A stretch of DNA of 64,000 bases from NCBI RefSeq assembly GCF_018613755.1, contig NZ_JAGGPP010000001.1, positions 1 to 64,000 on the forward strand, given 5' to 3'. Both the position numbers and the translations under genes were made by a program. Source of the DNA: Arthrobacter sp. ISL-72. Lineage in GTDB: Bacteria > Actinomycetota > Actinomycetes > Actinomycetales > Micrococcaceae. Positions 49,484 to 56,661 of this stretch are shown piece after piece. The notes beneath the pieces are model-generated. The model searched no databases and was not told the origin of the DNA. It worked only from the letters and a program-made list of their open reading frames with translations. Positions within the stretch are counted from its first letter, which is position 1. Every line of letters begins with the position of its first letter.

Positions 49484-50311
49484 TCACAACGTGGCGGCTT
49501 CTTCCTGCGCCAATCTGATCATACGAAGTTCGTCCTCCACTGCGCGGGAAGGCCAATAGTCCTTCGCCAACTCGCTTGCCCGGCTTCGATCTGCGTCGGG
49601 GAAGAGCTTGCCGAACAGCCCGGCGGCCTGAAGCAGGGCAATCAGGGCTAGGGTCCTGGTTTCGGGCGCCTTAGACTCCTGCGCCCTGGCTTTAGGCGTC
49701 CCGGCGCCGGGCGCCTCGCCTTCAGGCGCCCCGCCTTCAGACGCCCCCGCTTCGGGCGCCAGCGCCCCGGCGCCGCTCGCCTCGGGACCAGGTGCCCCGG
49801 CGTCGGGCGCTTTGGAGTCGGACGGCACAGCATCCGACGGCGCAGCATCGGACGGCGCACCGCCGAGTGCCTCCTGGATCTTTTTCAGGAGCGCCGCCTC
49901 CGGAGCGTGGTCCTTCTCCAGGTACCGCACGGTCCGGAACAGGCCCAGGTGCTTTTCGCCGACTTCTTCCACAATGCCCAACGATGCCATCCGCTCGTAG
50001 ACACGCTGCACTTCGGCGCGGCCCTCCAGCATGGAGACCCACCGCTTGGGAGTGTGGGGCCGTGATTTGTGCCGGATGAGCTCCAACTCGTGCTGGAACT
50101 CCGTTGGCGGCGCGCTGCCTGTAGCCCTGACGTGCTTCCCCCGCAGCCGGATGGCACCGATCAGGTCCAGCTCGGCCAGTATTGCCCCTGCCAGGGTGGT
50201 CCTGAGTGCGTACACCGGCACTTCAGGTTTGCCGTCTTTGTCGTTCGTAGCCAGGAGGAGGAAAGCCTGGGGAAGGCTCAACTCCGCCGCCTTCGGTGTT
50301 TCAGCGTTCAT
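49484..50311 (-). CDS. GPP34 (GOLPH3-like) phosphoprotein with repeat insert
   Basis: A 275-residue protein of the GPP34/GOLPH3 family, in bacteria membrane-associated and of unknown role. LSLPQAFLLLATNDKDGKPE, LDLIGAIRLRGKHVRAT and a C-terminal ALIALLQAAGLFGKLFPDAD match the family. Residues 151-219 are an insert of Ala/Pro/Gly/Ser/Glu-rich imperfect repeats (APSDA, GAPEGEAPG), absent from typical members, encoded by short GC repeats at about 49655-49861. ATG 50311 begins MNAETPKAAELSLPQAF. Confidence 0.8.
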   Translation of the reverse strand: MNAETPKAAELSLPQAFLLLATNDKDGKPEVPVYALRTTLAGAILAELDLIGAIRLRGKHVRATGSAPPTEFQHELELIRHKSRPHTPKRWVSMLEGRAEVQRVYERMASLGIVEEVGEKHLGLFRTVRYLEKDHAPEAALLKKIQEALGGAPSDAAPSDAVPSDSKAPDAGAPGPEASGAGALAPEAGASEGGAPEGEAPGAGTPKARAQESKAPETRTLALIALLQAAGLFGKLFPDADRSRASELAKDYWPSRAVEDELRMIRLAQEEAATL

Positions 50312-50453
50312 ACGAACATCGTGGCGCAGTCGGGCAGCCACCACAATGAGGATTTACAAGCATGCGCTTCGCATGGCGGCCTTCGTCTGCTCGGCAAGAT
50401 CATCGCGGCCAACGTGGGCGCATAGACCCTCTGATCAAGGTCCCCGATAGGGG

Positions 50454-50481
50454 GACGACGGCGGGACTTCCCGCCGTCGTC
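50454..50481. terminator. Dispersed GC hairpin, copy 8
   Basis: GACGACGGCGGGA (50454-50466) and TCCCGCCGTCGTC (50469-50481), perfect 13-bp arms. Unusually it is not at a live gene's 3' end: GPP34 begins at 50311 on the other strand and the IclR remnant follows, suggesting a deleted gene here. Confidence 0.7.
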
Positions 50482-50584
50482 GGTGGACACGCGGATAAGC
50501 GGCTGACGCCGCGACTGGCAACTGTCAGCCGACGACGACACCCGTCACGGCCGTCAAATCGCGCCGGCTCGGGGCCTGGGCCAC

Positions 50585-50866
50585 GTTGCGGCCGGCGATG
50601 CGTCCGGAAACCATTGCCCAGCCAATGTGCAGCCCGTGGTTGAGCAACTGGACCAGACGCGCAGGCAGAAGATCGGCATGAACTTCGAAGAGAGCGAGGA
50701 CGGCGTGGCCGCAATGGCCGTGTCCTTGGGTCTCATCGATGGCCAACACGCCGCGCTTAGCATCGCCATGCCCATCGGCCGCTTCGCCCGTCACGACGCA
50801 AAACGCCTGACCGGCCAACTGCTGGAGACGGCCGATGAATTCAAAAAAGAGGAGATTAGGGGCTGA
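50585..50866 (+). pseudogene. IclR-family regulator C-terminal remnant
   Basis: The frame from 50585 to 50866 encodes the last third of an IclR effector domain: VQPVVEQLDQTRRQKIGMNF, then EESEDGVAAMAVSLGLIDGQ and HAALSIAMPIGRFARHDAKR, matching the classic end (E..xGvaaiAvpv.d..G..aAlsia.P). Nothing upstream in any frame supplies the DNA-binding domain; the only start is a GTG at 50627. A degraded gene, truncated from the 5' side. Confidence 0.6.
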
Positions 50867-50936
50867 GGTCCGGCTGCCCTGGATTGACGTAGGCCTGCGT
50901 TACGGTTAGCAGCACCATCAATTCTTAGGGGGACGC

Positions 50937-52028
50937 ATGGAATTTGCAGAAAAACTCTCAGCTCTGGCAGCAAAGGTGCGCCAGCAGCGAGGTGCGATCC
51001 AAACTGAAGAGGCAACAAAGAATGCCTTTGTCATGCCGTTCATTTCTACAATTCTCGGCTATGACGTGTTTAACCCGCTGGAAGTCGTTCCAGAGTTCAT
51101 CGCCGACGTCGGGCTCAAGAAAGGCGAGAAGATCGACTATGCCATCGTCAAGGATGGCGAGGTCCAGATCCTGATCGAGTGCAAGAAGTCCACGGAACCA
51201 GTGAAGATCGAGCATGCATCCCAGCTTTTCCGCTACTTTGCTGTAACCAATGCCAGGATCGCCATCCTTACCAACGGCGAGGTGTATCAGTTCTTCACGG
51301 ACCTCGATGCACCGAACCGGATGGACGCCAAGCCGTTCCTTGTTCTTGATTTGAACGACATTGACGAGTCCCTCATTCCGGAACTGCAAAAGCTGTCAAA
51401 GGATGTCTTCGATCTCGACTCGATCATCAACGCGGCAGGTGAACTGAAATACATCGGTGAACTCAAGAGGACCTTGGCGGCACAATTCAACGCACCTGAG
51501 GACGAGTGGATCAAGTTTTTGACGGGCCGCGTCTATCCGGGCCCCTATACGCAGAAGGTGCGCGAGCAGTTCACAGCGCTGGTAACCAAAGCATCCAAGC
51601 AGTTCCTGAATGACCAGGTCAACGAACGGCTGAAGAAAGCGCTGGCTGCGCCGAGCTTCCCGCAAAACGAAGACGTAACCATCGCCGCCAGTGTCACCAG
51701 TGCGCCCGTGGCCGAAGCGGACCTGGCCGAGGCTGACGGCTTGGAAACAACCCTGGAGGAAATTGAGGGCTACCAGATCGTGCGCGCCATTGTCTGCAGC
51801 GAAGTCAAGCCTGCCCGCGTCGTCCAGCGGGATGCCAAGTCCTATTTCGCGGTGCTGCTGGATGACAACAACCGCAAGCCGATCGCGCGCCTGCACTTCA
51901 ACCGCACCCAGAAGTACATCGGAATATTCGACGCAAACAAGGAAGAGACACGAGTGCCCATTGGCTCACTGGAAGAGATCTACGAGCACACAGAAGCCCT
52001 GCGTGCGAGTGTAAAGAGCTACCTGTGA
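50937..52028 (+). CDS. Solo HsdR_N-type restriction endonuclease-like protein
   Basis: A 363-residue protein with an N-terminal type I restriction R-subunit N domain: IQTEEATKNAFVMPFISTIL, GYDVFNPLEVVPEFIADVG, and the PD-(D/E)xK nuclease centre KIDYAIVKDGEVQILIECKK (Asp, then Glu-x-Lys). A mid-protein helical region and a C-terminal domain (VQRDAKSYFAVLLDDNNRKP) follow. There is no helicase domain and no HsdM or HsdS nearby. Its DNA is visibly AT-richer than its neighbours, suggesting acquisition. It sits between gene remnants and a perfect hairpin. Widespread as a stand-alone protein; a defence role is inference. Confidence 0.8.
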   Translation: MEFAEKLSALAAKVRQQRGAIQTEEATKNAFVMPFISTILGYDVFNPLEVVPEFIADVGLKKGEKIDYAIVKDGEVQILIECKKSTEPVKIEHASQLFRYFAVTNARIAILTNGEVYQFFTDLDAPNRMDAKPFLVLDLNDIDESLIPELQKLSKDVFDLDSIINAAGELKYIGELKRTLAAQFNAPEDEWIKFLTGRVYPGPYTQKVREQFTALVTKASKQFLNDQVNERLKKALAAPSFPQNEDVTIAASVTSAPVAEADLAEADGLETTLEEIEGYQIVRAIVCSEVKPARVVQRDAKSYFAVLLDDNNRKPIARLHFNRTQKYIGIFDANKEETRVPIGSLEEIYEHTEALRASVKSYL

Positions 52029-52130
52029 GCACGGATATTCCTGACCTCGACCTGCTTTCAGGCCATCGCCGCCTCGACGGCCTAGAAAACAGTCCGGCAA
52101 TTCTCTGAAGTACTAGGCGCAGGGATCGGA

Positions 52131-52171
52131 AAAGCGGACGACGGCGGGACTCCCCCGCCGTCGTCCGCTTT
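52131..52171. terminator. Dispersed GC hairpin, copy 9 (longest)
   Basis: AAAGCGGACGACGGCGGG (52131-52148) pairs with CCCGCCGTCGTCCGCTTT (52154-52171), 18 perfect pairs. It lies between convergent genes. Confidence 0.8.
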
Positions 52172-52238
52172 CGTGGCTGCTCCCCTATGTCGCCGACCAG
52201 CCGCCGTAGGAGGTCTGCGACACCGGCCTTACATCAGA

Positions 52239-52583
52239 TTATGCGCAGCTAGCTGCCCGGGGCGCTTCAACAATGGAGAGTTGGCCGGTTTCAGGGACGC
52301 CAGGAAATTGCACCTGCGGGGGCTCTACAGCGTCCGCTGGCGGCTCCTGTGCGGAGCGCATGCGAAGAAGCGCGACCGCGGAAATGAGGAACCACGCGAT
52401 ATTCGTGACCACGGACGGCCATGCTTCATGGAATGCGCCGTTGACGATGAAGGCACAAGCACCGAGGAGATTCGCGATCTGGAAGCCCCGGCCGGCCTTC
52501 AGCCAGCCCATGGAGACAGCCAGGTACGCACTCAGGATCGCAACCGCGCCTGCCCAACCGGAGATTTCCCACAGCAGTTCCAT
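52239..52583 (-). CDS. CBU_0592-type small membrane protein
   Basis: A 114-residue protein with three hydrophobic helices and the family pattern SGWAGAVAILSAYLAVSMGW, FQIANLLGACAFIVNGAFHE, VVTNIAWFLISAVALLRM. Similar proteins are annotated CBU_0592 family; function unknown. The C-terminal 35 residues are a polar, proline-rich tail. AAAGGA is well spaced before the ATG at 52583. Single gene. Confidence 0.8.
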   Translation of the reverse strand: MELLWEISGWAGAVAILSAYLAVSMGWLKAGRGFQIANLLGACAFIVNGAFHEAWPSVVTNIAWFLISAVALLRMRSAQEPPADAVEPPQVQFPGVPETGQLSIVEAPRAASCA

Positions 52584-52788
52584 GATGTCCTTTCAGAGGT
52601 GACGCCCGACTGCCATCCGCCGGGCGGAGTGTAGATGGTGGGCTATAAATGTGTGTTTTGGAAGCGGCCCTTGCCGAATGGACCAGGCATCGCTGCACCA
52701 GCGTCTGCTTAGCCAGTCTCAACAGCAATTATCAGGAAGACAGACCTTTAGATCAATTGCATTCCGCTGAAGACATGGTTTAGAAATA

Positions 52789-53718
52789 GTGAATATGGAA
52801 ATCGACCCGCGCCGGCTTCGCGTACTTCTTGCGGTTGCCCGCACAGGCGGGGTGCTCGCCGCGGCTGACGAGCTGGGGATTACGCCGTCGGCCGTATCGC
52901 AGCAGCTCAGCAAACTGGAGGACGAGACAGGGCACGCCTTGGTGGTGCGGACGCCCAGAGGCTCAGTATTGACGCCCCCCGGTCTGGCGGTTGCAGAAGC
53001 TGGCGAGGAGATAGAACGCGCACTCAGCGTCGCCCGGGCCCGAATCGCAGGCGGGGCCAAAGTCGCCGGAGTGGTGCGGGTGGGCGGATTCACCAGCTTC
53101 GTTCGGACGGTGGTGATCCCGCGTCTGCCCGAATGGCGCGTCCGGTACCCGCAATTGCAGATCCGGATGGTCGAGGACGACTTCCCTGCCCTGATGCGGC
53201 TGCTCCGTCAGCGCCAGCTGGACGCCGTCGTGGTCGAGCTGGATTCGACGACGACCGGGCAACGTTCACTTTCCGCCGGAATGACCGAAGAGCCCCTGCT
53301 GGACGAGCCCTGGAAACTGGTCGTTCCCGCCGGTTCGCTGCTCTCCACCGAGAACGTCGACCTCGGCCGTCTGCCGTTTCCGTGGCTCGGCGTCGAGTCC
53401 ACAGCCGCTAACGCTTCGGTGCTGGGTCGGCTCCGCCAGTCGACGGGTGCCCAGATGGAGACAGTGCATCAGTACCAGGACACGCTCACCGCTCTGGCAC
53501 TCGTCGCTGCGGGCGAAGGTGCTGCGATCGTACCCACCTTGGCGTTGAGCGGCGTGGTCCAGGACGGCGTGGACGTGCTGGACGTCCCCGGACTGGGCAC
53601 GCGACGCATTGTTCTGTGGCGGTTCGACCGGCGGCGGTCAACCGGCACGCCGGTAGACACAGTCGCCCGCCTCCTCCGGGAATCGGCTGCAGCGTTCGAC
53701 ACGCGGTCGACATCCTGA
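52789..53718 (+). CDS. LysR-family transcriptional regulator
   Basis: A 309-residue LysR regulator: RRLRVLLAVARTGGVLAAAD and ITPSAVSQQLSKLEDETGHA form the helix-turn-helix; the effector domain contains VRVGGFTSFVRTVVIPRLPE and LALVAAGEGAAIVPTLAL. It starts at GTG 52789 or ATG 52795, neither with a Shine-Dalgarno, so possibly leaderless. It stands alone; the gene before it is convergent-to-divergent and 200 bases away, so no target is clear. Confidence 0.88.
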   Translation: MNMEIDPRRLRVLLAVARTGGVLAAADELGITPSAVSQQLSKLEDETGHALVVRTPRGSVLTPPGLAVAEAGEEIERALSVARARIAGGAKVAGVVRVGGFTSFVRTVVIPRLPEWRVRYPQLQIRMVEDDFPALMRLLRQRQLDAVVVELDSTTTGQRSLSAGMTEEPLLDEPWKLVVPAGSLLSTENVDLGRLPFPWLGVESTAANASVLGRLRQSTGAQMETVHQYQDTLTALALVAAGEGAAIVPTLALSGVVQDGVDVLDVPGLGTRRIVLWRFDRRRSTGTPVDTVARLLRESAAAFDTRSTS

Positions 53719-53765
53719 GCGGCCTTGTCCCGGATGGTCCTGCTGAACAGACACGTGCAGAAGTG

Positions 53766-53803
53766 AGCGGACGACGGCAGGACGTCCCGCCGTCGTCCTC
53801 TGC
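53766..53803. terminator. Dispersed GC hairpin, copy 10
   Basis: GCGGACGACGGCAGGAC and GTCCCGCCGTCGTCCTC pair around CG with a few mismatches; between the LysR gene and the convergent SDR pseudogene. Confidence 0.7.
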
Positions 53804-53819
53804 CGTTCGGGGAGGTGCT

Positions 53820-54599
53820 TTACAGTGCCGACCAGCCGCCGTCGGACGCCAGGATGGCGCCGTTGACGTTGGTGCCGTCGTTGCTGAGCAGGAAGGTGAT
53901 AGAGGCGGCGAGCTGCGCCGCGGTGGCGGGCGTGGGGACGGTGGCCTGCATCAGCGGGCCGAGGCGTTCGGCCGCGAGCTGGGATCCCCAGTTGGCCACG
54001 ATGTTGGTGATGGTGGGGCCTGGGGCCACGGCGTTGAAGCGCAGGCCCTTGGGTCCGTACATCACGGCGGAGTTCTTGGTGAGGCCGACGACCGCGTGCT
54101 TGGACGCGGTGTAGGCGGCGCCGGCGGCGGAACCGCGCAGGCCGGCCTCCGAGGCGACGTTGACCACGGAGCCGGTGCCGGCGTCCAGCATCAGCGGCAC
54201 CACGGCGCGGGTGAGGCGCATGAGGGCGGTGACGTTGATCCGGAAGACGCGGTCCCAGAGGTCGTCGTCCACTTCGTGGATGGGGGCGAAGTTGTCCATG
54301 ATGCCGGCGACGTTGGCCAGGGCGTCGACGCGTCCGCCGGAGGCAGCGACGACGGCGGCCACGGTCTCTTCGGTGGAGATGTCGCCGGCCACGGGGACCA
54401 GGTCCAGTCCCGCGTTCTCGGCCACCAGGTCGTCCAGGCGTTCCTTGCTGATGTCGGCGGCGATGACGCGGCCGCCTTCCTTGGCCACGCGCAGGGCGGT
54501 GGCCTAGCCGATGCCGGAGGCCGCGCCGGTGACGATGACGGTCTTGCCGGCGAATCGGCCGTTGGTGGTGGCTTCCTGCCATGAAGCTTCGTTGCCCAT
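53820..54599 (-). pseudogene. Short-chain dehydrogenase with in-frame amber codon
   Basis: A classical SDR gene of about 259 codons interrupted by one TAG at 54504-54506. Upstream part: ATG 54599, ATTNGRFAGKTVIVTGAASG then IG and the stop. Downstream, still in frame: ATALRVAKEGGRVIAADIS, ANVAGIMDNFAPI, the active site VASEAG...AAYTASKHAVVGLTK, and the normal end ILASDGGWSAL. The stop replaces the residue after GIG, often Arg or Gln; CAG to TAG would do it. Everything else looks under selection, so the change is recent, a read error, or a polymorphism. A dyad and TetR gene are divergent. Confidence 0.8.
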
Positions 54600-54641
54600 G
54601 ATGTCCTTCCAGACGGTGCTGAGGGTGATGCGTTCCACCTT

Positions 54642-54658
54642 ATGACACTCTGTGTCAT
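54642..54658. promoter_or_regulatory. TetR operator between SDR and TetR genes
   Basis: ATGACAC (54642-54648) and GTGTCAT (54652-54658) form a perfect dyad with spacer TCT. It lies 9 bases before the TetR ATG and 42 bases before the SDR start, ideal for shared repression. Confidence 0.75.
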
Positions 54659-54667
54659 TATGTAAGG

Positions 54668-55282
54668 ATGAATACTGGTGGGATGCCTTCGGATGCTGTG
54701 AAGACCGCTGTTCCCCGCCCCACCGGACGGCCGGTGACGATTGATCCCGACGCCGTGGCCGCCATCGCACTGCGGCTCTTCGCCGAGCGCGGCTACGAGC
54801 AGACCTCAATGGAGGACATCGCCCGCGAGGCGGGGATCGGGCGCAAGAGCCTGTACCGCTACTTCTCCAGCAAGGCCGAGCTCATTTGGGGCGGCATGGA
54901 ACCGGTGGTTGAGGCGTCGGGGCGGATGCTGGATTCGGCTGGTGCTGCCGGGGGTGCCGGCGGCGAGATCCTGGCGGGGCTGCGGCAGGCGGCCGTCGCG
55001 GGGGTTGCCGTTCTGCCTAACCTCGCCGTCACGCGCGGCAGGCTGCGGCTGATTGCCGAACACCCGGAGTTGGCCAGCCGGAGTTACGAGGCCCTGGCGC
55101 CGCAGCGGGAGCGGGCGCGTGCCTATCTGGTTTCGGCCGGCGTCCGCGAGGACGTGGCCGGGTACCTTTGCGCCGCATACCTGGGCGCGACGTTTGAGGC
55201 CTGGATGCAATGGGCGGCCGGGACGGACCCGGACCCCGCACCCTATCTCGTGGCGGCTGCTGCCGTGCTGCAGGTGCCATAG
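54668..55282 (+). CDS. TetR-family transcriptional regulator
   Basis: A 204-residue TetR repressor: [20 protein letters not shown] and [19 protein letters not shown] are the helix-turn-helix and following helix; the C-terminal ligand domain is all-helical, with [15 protein letters not shown] near the end as in actinobacterial SDR-linked TetR proteins (mycofactocin-type regulators show a similar end). It begins at ATG 54668 with only AAGG three bases before, or at ATG 54683. Divergent from the SDR gene and probably its repressor. Confidence 0.9.
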   Translation: MNTGGMPSDAVKTAVPRPTGRPVTIDPDAVAAIALRLFAERGYEQTSMEDIAREAGIGRKSLYRYFSSKAELIWGGMEPVVEASGRMLDSAGAAGGAGGEILAGLRQAAVAGVAVLPNLAVTRGRLRLIAEHPELASRSYEALAPQRERARAYLVSAGVREDVAGYLCAAYLGATFEAWMQWAAGTDPDPAPYLVAAAAVLQVP

Positions 55283-55375
55283 CACAGGTGCGTGAGGTTC
55301 CACGATGATTCCATCCGGGTCACGGAAGTCTTTCGCGGGAGGTGCCCGCAGTGCCAACCCGGTAAATTTGAGGTG

Positions 55376-55849
55376 ATGATCCACATTGAAAGTGACGGCC
55401 CGGCACGTGGCGATGTCCACCAACTCCTGAACGAACACTTGGCAGACATGTTCGCCACCTCGCCGGCGGAAAGCGTGCACGCCCTGGACCACTCCGCGCT
55501 GTCCGCACCGTCGATCACATTCTGGACGGCCCGTGAGGACGGCGATCTGCTGGGGTGCGGCGCGCTCAAGCTCCTGGATTCCCCTCCGGAATCCGCCCGG
55601 AACGGCGAGATAAAGTCCATGCGCACCACAGCAACGGCGCGGGGACGGGGCGTGGCTACACTCATGCTCCGCCACATCCTCGACGACGCCCGGACCCGAA
55701 ACCTCCAGCGCATCTATCTCGAGACCGGAACCGAGGACTACTTCGCTCCCGCGCGGCGCCTCTACGTCCGCAACGGCTTCACCGAGTGTCCGCCGTTTGC
55801 CGATTACGTCCTGGACCCAAACAGCGTTTTTATGGAACTTCGCCTCTAA
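55376..55849 (+). CDS. GNAT-family N-acetyltransferase (YsnE type)
   Basis: A 157-residue acetyltransferase with DVHQLLNEHLADMFATSPAE and SVHALDHSAL at the start, GEIKSMRTTATARGRGVATL (acetyl-CoA loop RGRGVA) and IYLETGTEDYFAPARRLYVR plus NGF near the end. This is the YsnE/PhnO-like small-molecule subgroup. ATG 55376 matches family starts; GAGG is close (two bases), and a longer GTG start at 55292 is possible. Confidence 0.87.
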   Translation: MIHIESDGPARGDVHQLLNEHLADMFATSPAESVHALDHSALSAPSITFWTAREDGDLLGCGALKLLDSPPESARNGEIKSMRTTATARGRGVATLMLRHILDDARTRNLQRIYLETGTEDYFAPARRLYVRNGFTECPPFADYVLDPNSVFMELRL

Positions 55850-55888
55850 GCAATTGTCCCGGCCGGCACGCAAGCCCGGAGCGCAAGG

Positions 55889-55928
55889 AAGCGGACGACG
55901 TCGGGTGGGTGCCCACCGTCGTCCACTT
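55889..55928. terminator. Dispersed GC hairpin, divergent copy 11
   Basis: GCGGACGACG-TC-GGGTGGG and CCCACC-GTCGTCC-ACTTGC pair; the core is changed compensatorily (GGTGGG/CCCACC) while keeping the stem and the TTGC tail. After the GNAT gene. Confidence 0.6.
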
Positions 55929-56103
55929 GCCCTTGGTAAAGAGGACCTCCCCCACGTACGCGACGAACTTGAGGTCCTTGTCCGCGTTGGGGTCCTGGAT
56001 GCGGGACGGGAGCCGGTCATGCTGCCTCGGACCTATGGGAGGCCCAACGTCACACAACGCGACGGCAGGCGTATCCGGACAAGCAACGCCCTACCCTTGA
56101 CAG

Positions 56104-56661
56104 GTGACATTCACTAAGATTCGCACCGCCGCCGCGAGCTCCCTCGCCGCCGCAGGTCTCCTGTTTACTCTCGCCGCCTGTTCCACGCCGGCCGCCACCC
56201 AGCCAACTACCTCTGCACCGGCTTCCCCGGCAACGGCTTCATCCACCGCCGCCTCCGGGCCCTGCGACGGTGTGAAGGTCATTGTCGATTCGGGCGCACT
56301 GAAGCAGGCTGCCGCTGATACGTCCGTTTGCGTGCCCGTGGACGCACCGACTTCCGCTTCCAAGGTGCTCGATGAGGCAAAGGTGAAAACCGAGGGCACT
56401 ACCGAATATCCCAAGGAACTGGTGTGCCGTGTCAACGGTGTGCCCGCCGCAGATTTCGACATCGCCCACAAGGGCGGCACGTACCGGGAAGAATGCGGCA
56501 AGATGCCCGCTGCCTTCGCCTACTGGGCGCTCTGGGTTAAGCCGGTCTCCGGTGACTGGGCATACGCTCAGGAAGGCCTCGCCACCTTGAAGGTGAGCCC
56601 GGGAGAGAGCCTGGAACTGCTCTTCACGGTCGACGGCGAACCGGCCGCACCCGCGGCATGA
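56104..56661 (+). CDS. DUF4430 (transcobalamin-like) lipoprotein
   Basis: A 185-residue secreted lipoprotein: signal MTFTKIRTAAASSLAAAGLL, lipobox LAAC, then a Thr/Ser/Pro-rich tether to about residue 50. The mature domain has paired cysteines (GPCDGVKVIVDSG, TSVCVPVDAP, ELVCRVNGVP, REECGKMP) and the ending FAYWALWVKPVSGDWAYAQE with GLATLKVSPGESLEL, resembling the DUF4430 beta-domain of transcobalamin/intrinsic factor. GTG 56104, no clear Shine-Dalgarno. It overlaps the ECF gene by ATGA. It probably captures the ECF ligand outside the membrane (inference: a corrinoid). Confidence 0.75.
   Translation: MTFTKIRTAAASSLAAAGLLFTLAACSTPAATQPTTSAPASPATASSTAASGPCDGVKVIVDSGALKQAAADTSVCVPVDAPTSASKVLDEAKVKTEGTTEYPKELVCRVNGVPAADFDIAHKGGTYREECGKMPAAFAYWALWVKPVSGDWAYAQEGLATLKVSPGESLELLFTVDGEPAAPAA

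Noticed and set aside
55830..56057. Minus-strand frame containing DPNADKDLKFVAYVGEVLF
   Set aside because: The segment looks protein-like, but the frame crosses a hairpin copy, lacks a ribosome site and matches no family I know. It may be a fragment; not called.
55850..56103. Cobalamin riboswitch upstream of the lipoprotein-ECF genes
   Set aside because: Looked for the GCCACTG B12 box and adjoining elements here and before metH (63193-63337); none seen. A covariance search would settle it.
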